The notes under the pieces were generated by a model. The model was not told the origin of the DNA. It saw nothing but the letters and a program-made list of their open reading frames with translations, and searched no databases. From Mageeibacillus sp. UBA6976 (GTDB lineage: Bacteria; Bacillota; Clostridia; Saccharofermentanales; Saccharofermentanaceae), in assembly GCA_002450155.1 (NCBI GenBank), contig DJYO01000016.1, positions 230-36,851 on the forward strand: a DNA stretch of 36,622 bases, in the 5' to 3' direction. The translations under genes and the position numbers were made by a program. The stretch's first letter is position 1. Every line of letters begins with the position of its first letter. This document shows, one piece after another, positions 8,785 to 16,724 of this stretch.

Positions 8785-9384
8785 ATGAAGACCAATGTTT
8801 TAAATGAAAGTTCAAAAGGCACCGAAGTCATCAGGCTCGAAGACAAGCTCTTTGATTCGGGCATTATCTTCTTAGACGGAGAGGTGGATCAAGACAGCTG
8901 CGTTACTCTGATACAGCAGCTTCTTTATCTCGAGAGCAGGAACATCAAGGAGATCACTATCTATATCAACAGCCCCGGAGGAGAAGTAATATCGGGGCTG
9001 TCTGTCTATGACACCATAATGGGTCTTAAGACGCCCGTTAAGACTGTCGCGATAGGCACCGCAGCATCCATGGGGAGCATAATCTTTCTCGCGGGGAAGA
9101 AGCGCTATATGCTCCCCCATTCCAGGGTCCTTATTCACGATCCTCTTCTCACGCTCTCAGGCACCAAGTCAGCCCTGGCATTAGACAAGGATGCGAGGCA
9201 TCTCATGGAGATCCGCGAGGTGTTGGCGGGCATCATCAGCAAAAGAACAGGCCGCACTCTTGAGGAAGTCTATGAGAAGACCAAAGAGGACACCTATCTC
9301 TCAGCAAAAGAAGCCCTGGATTTTGGCATTGCCACCAGGATCATCACCCACTTGGGCCAGGACGAAAGGAAGGTATCAGCATGA
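8785..9384 (+). CDS. ClpP-family serine peptidase
   Basis: Self-compartmentalising peptidase subunit of 199 residues, the normal ClpP length. The whole catalytic triad is visible: Ser95 in GTAASMGS, His118 in VLIHDP and Asp169 in KEDTYLSA. The oxyanion Gly-Gly region SPGGEV near residue 67 and the secondary motif SAKEALDFGIA are also present. The start is the ATG at 8785 behind GGAAGG. It is not in a housekeeping context (no tig or clpX beside it). Its stop overlaps the start of a VirD4-like ATPase by four bases (ATGA), which implies translational coupling. A housekeeping Clp needs an AAA+ unfoldase such as ClpX or ClpC. None is encoded here, so the neighbouring P-loop ATPase may fill that role or control the peptidase; that is inference. 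Confidence 0.9.
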   Translation: MKTNVLNESSKGTEVIRLEDKLFDSGIIFLDGEVDQDSCVTLIQQLLYLESRNIKEITIYINSPGGEVISGLSVYDTIMGLKTPVKTVAIGTAASMGSIIFLAGKKRYMLPHSRVLIHDPLLTLSGTKSALALDKDARHLMEIREVLAGIISKRTGRTLEEVYEKTKEDTYLSAKEALDFGIATRIITHLGQDERKVSA

Positions 9385-10652
9385 AGAATCCCAATAAGCT
9401 TAAGGCAGGCTGGCGCATTCTCGCCAAGGACGTTATGACTCTTAATGATTCAATGGAATCAGGCCTCTCGGGGCACGACATCGTATGCGGCGGGTCCGGT
9501 GCAGGCAAGACCGGGAGCTACGTTGAGCCCAACATCTCCATGTTAGACCACAGTATGGTGATAATGGACACCAAGGGACGCCTCTTTAAAAAGTACAATA
9601 GCTATCTAGAAGCCAAAGGCTTCAGGGTCCTTAACATAGACTTCGTGCACCCTGAAGATTCGATCAGCTATAACCCGTTAGATCATGTGCATGTATATGA
9701 GGAAGCAACAGAAGATCACCCCATCAGTTACAGGCAGATCGATCTTAAGAGGGTTGCGGAATCACTCGTATCAGAGTCAAATGACAAAGATGACATGTTC
9801 TGGATCACCACCTGCCGCAACACCCTGATCACTATGATGGCGTTCGTCATGGAGACCCTTCCAAAGGAAGAGCGGCACATGGGCTCGGTGGTCGAAGTCT
9901 ATATGAACTTTACAAGGGAGCTCAGTGAACACCGCTCTGCGAGAGACGAGCTCAAGGTCTCTTTTTTCGAGCAGCTCGCAGTGGAGGATCCTGACAGTTT
10001 CGCGGTCATGATGTACCGCAAGCTCTCATTTGACAGCGACAAGACGTGGGGGTGCAACGAGATCTTCGTCGGAAACGCACTGGAGATCTTCTCATATACC
10101 GAGACCAGGAAGATCTTCGGTGCGAGCAGCACCATCGATCTCGCCTCTGTCGGGCGCGAAAAGACCGCGCTCTTCATCAACACCTCCGACACAAACCGCA
10201 TGATGGACCCCATCGTCAATGTCTTTATAAACCAGCTGCTCCAGGAACTCGTGGAAGAAGCTGACAGACATGATTCAGGTGAGCTCGATGTCGCGGTGAG
10301 GCTGATCCTCGATGACTTCAGCTGCGGAACTAAGATCAACGACTTCGATAAGCTGATCTCGGTCATCAGGAGCAGAAGGATCTACGTCTCCATGATGCTC
10401 CAGTCCGTCTCGCAGCTTCAGACGCTCTATTCTAATTCCCAGGCCAAGACGATACTTGCCAACTGCGACTGCAAGATCTTTTTTGGCGGCCAGGATAAGG
10501 ATACCGCAGAGTATCTGGCAGATATCGTGGGCAAGCTCCCCAAGACCTTGATGAACCTTAAAAACGGCGAAGCGGTCGTGGTGATCCGCGGTCAGGGCGC
10601 ATCGTTCACAGAGCGCATCAAGCCCTATTCGATGGGATTAGACGGTAAGTAA
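9381..10652 (+). CDS. Soluble VirD4/TraG-like (FtsK-HerA superfamily) ATPase
   Basis: P-loop ATPase of 423 residues resembling type IV coupling proteins. Walker A is CGGSGAGKTGSYVEPNI (residues about 36-52), followed by MVIMDTKGRLF, a typical VirD4/TraG strand. The Walker B strand is VRLILDDF near 308, and FFGGQDKDTAEYLA lies near 375, matching the G-G-x-D-x-x-T-A motif of TraG proteins. Unlike conjugative coupling proteins it has no N-terminal membrane segments, so it should be cytosolic. No relaxase, VirB4 or mating-channel gene is in the window. It overlaps clpP by four bases and is followed 12 bases later by an unknown gene. FtsK-HerA ATPases pair with nucleases or other effectors in known defence systems; a peptidase partner would be unusual. 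Confidence 0.8.
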   Translation: MKNPNKLKAGWRILAKDVMTLNDSMESGLSGHDIVCGGSGAGKTGSYVEPNISMLDHSMVIMDTKGRLFKKYNSYLEAKGFRVLNIDFVHPEDSISYNPLDHVHVYEEATEDHPISYRQIDLKRVAESLVSESNDKDDMFWITTCRNTLITMMAFVMETLPKEERHMGSVVEVYMNFTRELSEHRSARDELKVSFFEQLAVEDPDSFAVMMYRKLSFDSDKTWGCNEIFVGNALEIFSYTETRKIFGASSTIDLASVGREKTALFINTSDTNRMMDPIVNVFINQLLQELVEEADRHDSGELDVAVRLILDDFSCGTKINDFDKLISVIRSRRIYVSMMLQSVSQLQTLYSNSQAKTILANCDCKIFFGGQDKDTAEYLADIVGKLPKTLMNLKNGEAVVVIRGQGASFTERIKPYSMGLDGK

Positions 10653-10664
10653 GGAGGAAAAGTC

Positions 10665-11333
10665 ATGGCAAATACAAGACTCAGTCAGATCATAGGCAAT
10701 GCCAGATCCGGCCACGCGATCAGCAATACATACATAAAAAAGTCCGTTGATCACTTCCTCGAAAACCCGATCACCGCCCACTTCCCTCCCGGGATCAAAA
10801 AAGACCTGATAAAGGATTTTGCCTCAGACTTTGACAGCACATTAGAAGGCAGTTATTCCGGTCTTGCCTTCGGAGAATTTGCCTCAAGGTATTGGGAGAA
10901 AAACCACGATACGGCCGCCAAGGATGTTGAGGAGCTCGATCTTATCTGCCTCCCTGATGCGATCGCAAGGAAGACCCTGCCCTGCCTTAAGCTGGCCGTC
11001 GATGAATATATGGACTATGCAGGGCTTAAAGATGAATACGATAAGTGGCTCAGACCTGACTGCGAGGCGTGGGAGACGCAGCATGACGGCAGGGCCGCAT
11101 CTATAGGCGATGTGATCTACAGATCCAGCAAGCACTTAAGTTCAGCCGTGTGCTCGATGATCAGTTTTGATGATAAGACCAATAACGAAGGCGTGACTGA
11201 CACAGATATCCCTAAGCCGTTCTGCCGCGAGGGAAGATCGGGCGATCTGTACGAGACGTTCCTTGCGGGCGTCTGGGTGTGGCTCCTTCTCATCGAAGCG
11301 CCACACAACTTAATGACCTCACGCTCAAATTGA
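10665..11333 (+). CDS. Unrecognised protein, third gene of the clpP-virD4-like operon
   Basis: I do not recognise this 222-residue protein. It is acidic and mostly helical-looking, with no signal peptide, no P-loop and no nuclease motif. Several Trp residues (for example YWEKNHD near residue 77 and the VWVWLLLIEAPH segment near the end) make the C-terminus the only strongly hydrophobic stretch. A very strong ribosome binding site (AAGGAGGA) precedes the ATG, and it starts 12 bases after the ATPase stop. It is surely co-transcribed with clpP and the ATPase. An adaptor or substrate-recognition role is possible but rests only on position. Confidence 0.75.
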   Translation: MANTRLSQIIGNARSGHAISNTYIKKSVDHFLENPITAHFPPGIKKDLIKDFASDFDSTLEGSYSGLAFGEFASRYWEKNHDTAAKDVEELDLICLPDAIARKTLPCLKLAVDEYMDYAGLKDEYDKWLRPDCEAWETQHDGRAASIGDVIYRSSKHLSSAVCSMISFDDKTNNEGVTDTDIPKPFCREGRSGDLYETFLAGVWVWLLLIEAPHNLMTSRSN

Positions 11334-11379
11334 TAAATAGATAACCCGATGTTAGTATCTTGATATGGAGGACATACAC

Positions 11380-12351
11380 ATGACCGCTTATAACAAAGAC
11401 TTCATGAGAAGGACAGAATACAGGAAGGCCCGCCTCGAGATGCATCTTGACGCTGTCAGGAACACCCTGGAGGGCTATTACGAGAGCATCCTTCCCCTTA
11501 TCGAAAACGAAGACAGAAAATGCGACGCATCAAAACTGGATGACACAATAGAATGCATGCTCGATTCTCTTGCCGGGGCTCTTAAGACGACAGGGCAAAA
11601 GCCTCTTGCCAAGACCCAAAGAGCGTTCTATAAGAACTTCTTATATCTTTTGATCCTCTCGCCTGAAATAGACTACGATCCGCCGCGCATATTAGAGCAC
11701 TACATAAAGGCAAGTTTCGGCGACATCTTGTATGAGGCGGATATCTTATCTCATCTTATGAAAGACAAGCCCGAAAGAGCACTTGTGATGCACGAGCAGC
11801 TCCCATGGGAAAGCGAAGCAGACGAGAAACATGACATCATCTATTCCTCCATGACCGCCTACGAAGAACTGACCGGGAAGAAGGTATCAGATCTTTATCA
11901 GGACAAGGAATCAGAGTATCATAATCAGATAACCAAAAAGAATAGATCAGCCAAGGCCAAGATCACGATCGAAGACAACACCGAGATCAGTGATAATGAA
12001 GAAGCCAATAGGCTGATGCCGTATCAGGAACCGGATGACATAATATATAGATCTGAATCTATAAGTGAAGCGGCACTTTCGATAGAGCGCTGGAAGGAAT
12101 ATCTCCCTGATGCCGGGCAGTACATAAACTGCTATGAGAAGTTCCGCAAAGATCTTATAAACCGCCCCGGCCTTACCAAGCGCATTAAAGACGACATGAA
12201 GCTCATGTTAGATGCTTATCTTGCCGAAAATAACATCAGCGCATATTCGCTTGGCGACTACTACGGACTTATAGATGAAGCATTAAGGAAGGTTCCCGGC
12301 AAGCTGACGCATGAGATGGTAAGGGCGAGGTTATTTACTGAAGATGAGTAA
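11380..12351 (+). CDS. Unrecognised helical protein, fourth gene of the operon
   Basis: A 323-residue soluble protein of unknown family. It is predicted to be largely alpha-helical, rich in Glu, Lys and Asp, with a low-complexity polar linker near residues 185-215 joining two helical halves. No catalytic motif is evident. The start is the ATG at 11380, eight bases after GGAGGA; the in-frame ATG at 11365 overlaps that site and is rejected. Its last eight bases overlap the next gene, so the two are translationally coupled and may form a complex. Function unknown. Confidence 0.75.
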   Translation: MTAYNKDFMRRTEYRKARLEMHLDAVRNTLEGYYESILPLIENEDRKCDASKLDDTIECMLDSLAGALKTTGQKPLAKTQRAFYKNFLYLLILSPEIDYDPPRILEHYIKASFGDILYEADILSHLMKDKPERALVMHEQLPWESEADEKHDIIYSSMTAYEELTGKKVSDLYQDKESEYHNQITKKNRSAKAKITIEDNTEISDNEEANRLMPYQEPDDIIYRSESISEAALSIERWKEYLPDAGQYINCYEKFRKDLINRPGLTKRIKDDMKLMLDAYLAENNISAYSLGDYYGLIDEALRKVPGKLTHEMVRARLFTEDE

Positions 12352-13504
12352 CCCCATTAGCAAGACAGATCTTCTAATAAGGCTCAGGCAAGACCACTTA
12401 GAGCATGTCAAAGAAGGAAGCGATAAAGACAGCATCATCTTCGGATTTATCAAAGAAGAGAGCGATGCCAAGGTTTCCCGTTACCTGAGAAACTTAAAGA
12501 GCGCTCCTGATATAAAGACACGCCTCAGGCACTCTAAGAGCGTTCAGGATCTTATAGACAGTCCTAACGCAAATCAGTATGTCCTTATAAGCGTTCTTGA
12601 AGCTCTCTATAAAGAAGGCCTCATCACGGAAGATAAGGCAGCCGGACTTCTTGGCGGCATACTTACCGTAAAGAACGAGACAGAGTTTGCTAAGATAGCC
12701 AAAGCAAGCGCTCTTCTCGGCATCAGCAGCAAGATAAAGGATAACGATAAAGCCTTGAAGGGCAAGGAAAGAAAAGCCTTTATCACTAAGCTCTTGACAG
12801 GAGGAGACGATACATTAGAGCAGTTTAAGACAAGCCTCATCAAGAAGCTTATCAATAATTTCTTTAACTCGGGAGACATCAGAAAGAAAGCCGGCAATAA
12901 CGCCCGTGACACAAGTTACAGAGACGATATAAGGCTCTATAACTACTATCTCAGGAAGACGGATAAGATCGCGGCAGATAAGGTCCTGACGGACAGCCTT
13001 TTCGAGAATGAATGGGAGGATTTCTATCTTGATATAAACAGGCCCAAAAAGGACAGATCTTATGAGACATTCCTGCTATATCAGAGCCCCTTATCTCCCG
13101 TGTCGCTGTGGATAATGGGCGGAGATCTTCTGGGAGAAGAAGAGCTAAGGAAGGCCTTCCCTGACATCCCGGTCATGAACTATTACTACGTCTTACGATA
13201 CGATTACTCCATGGACAATATCTCTTACGACGGCGTCGATCTTACGTGCGGCGCGACACAGATCCTGGAGGTATTTACGGACATAAGAACCGCCCTGGCA
13301 AGGCTTGGGGGAAGCGGGATATCAGACAGTATCACTGACGCCATCACAGATCTCGGCGGGCATAACTTAAGCGGTTATGACATTCCCGCCATAAGAAGAT
13401 ACGAGAAGATAAGGCAGCGCCTGTCCGGGAAGACCGCCCCTGCACCTGAAGACATTCGCATCGCAGAGCAATACGGCAGGACCGAACGCAATGGATTAAA
13501 TTGA
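12344..13504 (+). CDS. Unrecognised protein, last gene of the operon
   Basis: A 386-residue soluble protein of unknown family. The first ~200 residues are Lys-rich and helical with alternating charge. The second half (from about residue 210) is a mixed alpha/beta segment with aromatic runs such as YNYYLRKTDK, WIMGGDLLG and NYYYVLRYDYS. No membrane segment, P-loop or nuclease motif was found. It starts inside the end of the preceding gene (8-base overlap) and ends three bases before the stop of the convergent 475-residue gene. No terminator lies between, so the two opposing transcripts must overlap at their 3' ends. Confidence 0.75.
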   Translation: MSNPISKTDLLIRLRQDHLEHVKEGSDKDSIIFGFIKEESDAKVSRYLRNLKSAPDIKTRLRHSKSVQDLIDSPNANQYVLISVLEALYKEGLITEDKAAGLLGGILTVKNETEFAKIAKASALLGISSKIKDNDKALKGKERKAFITKLLTGGDDTLEQFKTSLIKKLINNFFNSGDIRKKAGNNARDTSYRDDIRLYNYYLRKTDKIAADKVLTDSLFENEWEDFYLDINRPKKDRSYETFLLYQSPLSPVSLWIMGGDLLGEEELRKAFPDIPVMNYYYVLRYDYSMDNISYDGVDLTCGATQILEVFTDIRTALARLGGSGISDSITDAITDLGGHNLSGYDIPAIRRYEKIRQRLSGKTAPAPEDIRIAEQYGRTERNGLN

Positions 13505-13507
13505 TCT

Positions 13508-14935
13508 TTAGAACGCTATGTTGACAGTCTCCTGCGCACAGTTCTTGCCTGTCCTTCCGTCGCTGGGAGTCTTGGAGAATGTCATCTGATATCTGCCGTC
13601 GCCGTAGTATCTGACCTTGTAGTGCTTGCCTTCTTCGGTGATCTCGAATCCCAATTCCATAAGTGCCTGTCTGGTCTTGGCAGACATGCCGTCATAGGTC
13701 TTGAGGATGCGCTTGACTTCCTGAGCTTTAGTAAGTCCTATCTTCTCATATTCGTTTGAATCAATGATGTCTTTAACGACATCAGAGCGTCTTGTGCCGT
13801 CCCCTATGCCCTTGAGCGCTTCTGTCAGAACGGCCAGGAGGATATCCTTGATCTCGCCTTGATAGAACTCATATTCGTCTCCCATGTACAAGACAGGGAC
13901 GGATTCTTTGGAATCGAGCTTGGCCTTGAGACCCTGGTTTTCCATCTGAAGAGCTACATTCCTGTTGAGAAGATCATCCACCTGTTCCTGGAGTTTCTTA
14001 ATGTCACTATCGAAAGTATCTATTACTTCAGAAGTCTCTATCTCTGCTCTTTCCCTGGCCTGCTCAGCCTTGGCACGCTCTTCTTTCTGGGCATTTAACC
14101 TGTCACTCAAAAGGGCGCCCTTAACGCCTTCCCAGGTAAAGAGCTTGTCTATACGGTGCGTGGTACTGTTAGATACGATGTTCGATATGACCTTCTCCAT
14201 CAGAAAAGCATCATAGCCATAAGCGCTCCTGTATAAGAACCTTCTGTGCTTGCCGGTCTTAAGGTAATATATGCCGATGGCGCCCAGGTATTCGTTCTTC
14301 TCTTCAGTCTTCTCCCTTATCAAGTGATCGAGTTCCACGGTCTCTTCTCTAAAGACGTGCGCAACTCCCTTGAGCCTCTTGGCAAGTACAGCCACGTCAA
14401 CGGGATCGTTGTTGCCCGGAGTCTTGGAGACATAGACAACAGGCAGATCGTAAGATGCCTTGCCGCTTATTACATCCGTCAGAAGATCCAGGTTGCCTTC
14501 GCCTATCACGATGCCCTTGTAGTTCATCTCAAGGCCGTGGTCAGGCTTGATGTAACCCTTATCGATCAGGAGAGTTATAAAATGCGGGGTCGAGAACTTC
14601 TTATCCTTATCAAGAGCATCGTCTGTATAGCTCCTGTCGAGCCTTATGGACATCTTGCCAAGTTCAAAGTTCATGACATAATCAGAGTCCCAGATGGCGC
14701 CGTTGGCATCCTTCTTCTCGTAGCGCACAGCGATTATGTTCTTGTTTCTATACTCTTCTATCTCAAGCCAGAGAGCGTCACTGCCATAGCGGATGTTGCG
14801 CTCGCCGTTCCAGACAAGGCCCGGGATAACGTTCTCCTGATGCGGGTTCGTCTGATTCCATTCGACGACCAGCCTTATGAAGTCATCTGCTGTCATACTC
14901 TCTTTGATGTCTAATACCGTCGAAAACAAAAGCAT
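13508..14935 (-). CDS. Unrecognised coiled-coil protein with possible HicA-like C-terminus
   Basis: A 475-residue soluble protein transcribed against the clpP operon. Three parts are visible. Residues 1-280 form an alpha/beta region with WLEIEEYRNKNIIAVRYEK and LPVVYVSKT then LAKRLKGVAHVF; I have the impression of similar text in large proteins from defence loci but cannot name the family. Residues about 285-350 are a long Glu/Lys/Gln coiled coil. The last ~100 residues include helices and then LGFEITEEGKHYKVRY followed by a G-R-Y-Q-M-T-F strand, which recalls the dsRBD-like fold of HicA toxins without its usual catalytic context. GGGGGAG precedes the ATG. An effector or sensor role is inference. 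Confidence 0.75.
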   Translation of the reverse strand: MLLFSTVLDIKESMTADDFIRLVVEWNQTNPHQENVIPGLVWNGERNIRYGSDALWLEIEEYRNKNIIAVRYEKKDANGAIWDSDYVMNFELGKMSIRLDRSYTDDALDKDKKFSTPHFITLLIDKGYIKPDHGLEMNYKGIVIGEGNLDLLTDVISGKASYDLPVVYVSKTPGNNDPVDVAVLAKRLKGVAHVFREETVELDHLIREKTEEKNEYLGAIGIYYLKTGKHRRFLYRSAYGYDAFLMEKVISNIVSNSTTHRIDKLFTWEGVKGALLSDRLNAQKEERAKAEQARERAEIETSEVIDTFDSDIKKLQEQVDDLLNRNVALQMENQGLKAKLDSKESVPVLYMGDEYEFYQGEIKDILLAVLTEALKGIGDGTRRSDVVKDIIDSNEYEKIGLTKAQEVKRILKTYDGMSAKTRQALMELGFEITEEGKHYKVRYYGDGRYQMTFSKTPSDGRTGKNCAQETVNIAF

Positions 14936-14949
14936 AAGCGTCTCCCCCG

Positions 14950-15072
14950 TTAAAACTCTCGCAATGAATTTAAGTACCTGTCAATAGAAGAATGCGCTGT
15001 TAATCCCCATAAGTCAACACCCTCATTAAATCTATAACCCTGCAGCCCGTTCTCATCAGCGAAAAGTTCGCT
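14950..15072 (-). pseudogene. Coding-like remnant upstream of the coiled-coil gene
   Basis: A minus-strand frame without a start codon ends at TAA (14950-14952), 14 bases before the coiled-coil gene. It encodes about 40 residues with protein-like composition, including GLQGYRFNEGVDLWGLTAHS and then SIDRYLNSLREF at the end. I do not recognise a family. It may be the tail of a lost upstream gene, or chance. Confidence 0.3.
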
Positions 15073-15109
15073 GGTATGTTCGCTATAGCAGCGAACTCCT
15101 TAGCGAACT
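15058..15109. repeat. Five-copy nested palindromic repeat (AGCGAAC / GTTCGCT)
   Basis: Five copies of one motif lie in 52 bases: AGCGAA at 15058, TTCGCT at 15067 and 15079, AGCGAAC at 15090 and 15102. The last four form a perfectly symmetric double palindrome centred on 15087: AGTTCGCT, 5 bases, GTTCGCT, 5 bases, AGCGAAC, 5 bases, AGCGAACT. The first pair makes a second hairpin (AGCGAA, 3 bases, TTCGCT). There is no T run on either side, so a terminator is unlikely. The position, upstream of the leftward coiled-coil gene and after mgtE, fits a multi-site operator or an insertion scar. Confidence 0.85.
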
Positions 15110-15123
15110 ATATACATTATGTG

Positions 15124-16521
15124 TCAGGCGAAGTGCAGTATGCTAATGAGAAGAAGCCAGCTAAGTCCGTAGTAGCAGGCAACGGCAACCAGGTCGTTTA
15201 CCGTGGTAATAAGGGGACCAGAAGCTACGGCGGGGTCCACCTTTATCTTCTTGAAGAACAGAGGGATCAAGGTGCCAAGGGCACTTGCGATCATCATGGA
15301 CACCACGAGGGACAGAGCAATGCAGATACCGACGGAGAATGCAAATCCGGGGTCCTTGCCCTTAAATACCATGAGATAAAGACTTACCATCACGAGCGAG
15401 GTGATACCTATTATAAGGCCGACGCAAAGTCCCACTCTCGATTCCTTGCAGACCAGTTTAAACTTCTGGGCTAAGGAGAGGTTCTCATCCGTCAGCACCC
15501 TTATAGTAACGGCAAGGGACTGGGTCCCTACATTACCTGCCATATCCAGTATCAGTGACTGGAAAGCCATTATGATGGTCAGCTGGGATACGACCCCTTC
15601 AAATACACCTACCAGACTCGATACCACCATGCCGAGCACAAGCAGTATGAACAGCCACGGCAGTCTCTTCCTCATGCTCTGAGCAAGAGGCTCTTTAAGG
15701 TCTTCTTCTGCGATGAGACCGGCGAATCTCGCGTAGTCTTCACCCATCTCATCGTCTACTACCTCAATGAGGCTCTGGGACGTGATAACTCCCAGTATCC
15801 TGTTATCGTCATCCAAGACCGGAATGAGATCCTCCGAATAGTCCTTGAGCCTGGTCATACAATCCTCGGTCTGCTCGCTGCCGTATACATACGGGAATGA
15901 TGTCACTATCAGATCATCCAGGGGCGTATTGCTCCTTGCAATGATCAGATCCTTAAGGTCTATGGCGCCATAGAATGTGTGGTCCTCACTCTCAACAAAG
16001 ATCGTGGAAATATTGTCATTCTCCTCAGCCTGGGAGACCAGCTCACTCATGGCCTGTTTGACAGTCAGGTTATTGTCAATGACTATAAAATTAGCTGTCA
16101 TACGGCTGCCGATCTCATCCTCGTCATAGGAGGCAATAAGGCTGATCTCCTCTCTTACCTCTGAATCGAGAGCCTCGATGATCAGTCTCCTGTGCTCCTT
16201 ATCTATCTCCTTAAGAGCATCTGCAGCAGTATCCGTCTCGAGCTCCGATACGACAACGGAAGCGCGCCTGATATCCATCTCTTCAAGATAGATACCGGCC
16301 TGTTCCTCATCTATACTCTCGAACGCCTCGGCAAGAAGATCCTTGCCGCATACTCTATAGAGCTTCCGTCTGCCCTGCAGATCAAGCCCTTCCAGAGCCT
16401 GGGCTATGTCACTTGCGTGATAGTCCTCAAGCTTGTTATGAATTACCCTCGGGGTCTCCTTACCCTTGATGAGAGAGATTATCTCCTGTGAATAATCTCT
16501 CCTCATATCTTTCTCACCCAT
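15124..16521 (-). CDS. mgtE: MgtE magnesium transporter
   Basis: Mg2+ channel/transporter of the MgtE family, 465 residues in the cytoplasmic membrane. An N-terminal superhelical MgtE_N domain (residues about 1-125) and a CBS pair (about 130-250, which senses Mg2+ in known MgtE structures) precede a C-terminal channel domain with five membrane segments from about residue 287. The channel includes the conserved PxxxxxxGN-like segment LDMAGNVGTQS and the late Asn-Asp pair TTVNDL. The ATG at 16521 is chosen because GGAGG precedes it by seven bases; upstream in-frame Met codons lack a site. It is transcribed from its own promoter through a leader with an intrinsic terminator, so premature termination probably controls it. 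Confidence 0.95.
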   Translation of the reverse strand: MGEKDMRRDYSQEIISLIKGKETPRVIHNKLEDYHASDIAQALEGLDLQGRRKLYRVCGKDLLAEAFESIDEEQAGIYLEEMDIRRASVVVSELETDTAADALKEIDKEHRRLIIEALDSEVREEISLIASYDEDEIGSRMTANFIVIDNNLTVKQAMSELVSQAEENDNISTIFVESEDHTFYGAIDLKDLIIARSNTPLDDLIVTSFPYVYGSEQTEDCMTRLKDYSEDLIPVLDDDNRILGVITSQSLIEVVDDEMGEDYARFAGLIAEEDLKEPLAQSMRKRLPWLFILLVLGMVVSSLVGVFEGVVSQLTIIMAFQSLILDMAGNVGTQSLAVTIRVLTDENLSLAQKFKLVCKESRVGLCVGLIIGITSLVMVSLYLMVFKGKDPGFAFSVGICIALSLVVSMMIASALGTLIPLFFKKIKVDPAVASGPLITTVNDLVAVACYYGLSWLLLISILHFA

Positions 16522-16558
16522 TGCTTTACCTCCGTCAAAGTAAAACAAACGGTAGAAA

Positions 16559-16582
16559 CAAAAAACCTCTGGCAAGCAGAGG
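16559..16582 (-). terminator. Attenuator terminator in the mgtE leader
   Basis: Stem CCTCTG (minus strand, plus positions 16577-16582) / CAGAGG (16566-16571) with a 5-base loop, then six T on the minus strand (16560-16565). It lies 38 bases before the mgtE start, inside the leader. Confidence 0.8.
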
Positions 16583-16719
16583 TGACACTACGATCTATTC
16601 CGAATACAGCAGGCGGTATTTGGAACACATCATAATAGACTGTCTCCTCCGTTTGTCCGAACTGTCACAACCGTCCACTGTATTCACCTCACTTTGTATA
16701 TGGATTCGGAATACTCCTG
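16559..16719 (-). promoter_or_regulatory. Candidate cis-regulatory leader RNA of mgtE
   Basis: Between the promoter and the terminator the minus-strand RNA can form a long stem. GAGGTGA (plus 16684-16690) pairs with TCACCTC (16579-16585), and GAATACAG (16678-16685) pairs with CTGTATTC (16602-16609), leaving a 16-base bulge. The TCACCTC strand overlaps the 5' arm of the terminator, so the two structures exclude each other, as in riboswitches. Mg2+-sensing M-box leaders control mgtE genes in other Firmicutes, but I do not find the conserved M-box core here, so the class is open. Confidence 0.6.
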
Positions 16720-16724
16720 CAAGC

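Noticed and set aside
9381..10652. Integrative conjugative element, suggested by the VirD4/TraG-like protein
   Set aside because: No relaxase, VirB4, mating-channel, integrase or oriT-like sequence is visible in the window, and the ATPase lacks the membrane segments of a coupling protein.
14246..14914. 222-codon open frame on the plus strand
   Set aside because: It is a shadow of the coiled-coil protein gene on the other strand, with no start signals.
15058..15109. CRISPR array or intrinsic terminator
   Set aside because: The units are 7 bases, partly inverted and spaced by 5 bases, unlike CRISPR repeats, and no T run follows on either strand.
16559..16719. Calling the mgtE leader an M-box riboswitch
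   Set aside because: The gene context fits, but the conserved M-box core sequence could not be recognised, so only a generic regulatory leader is claimed.
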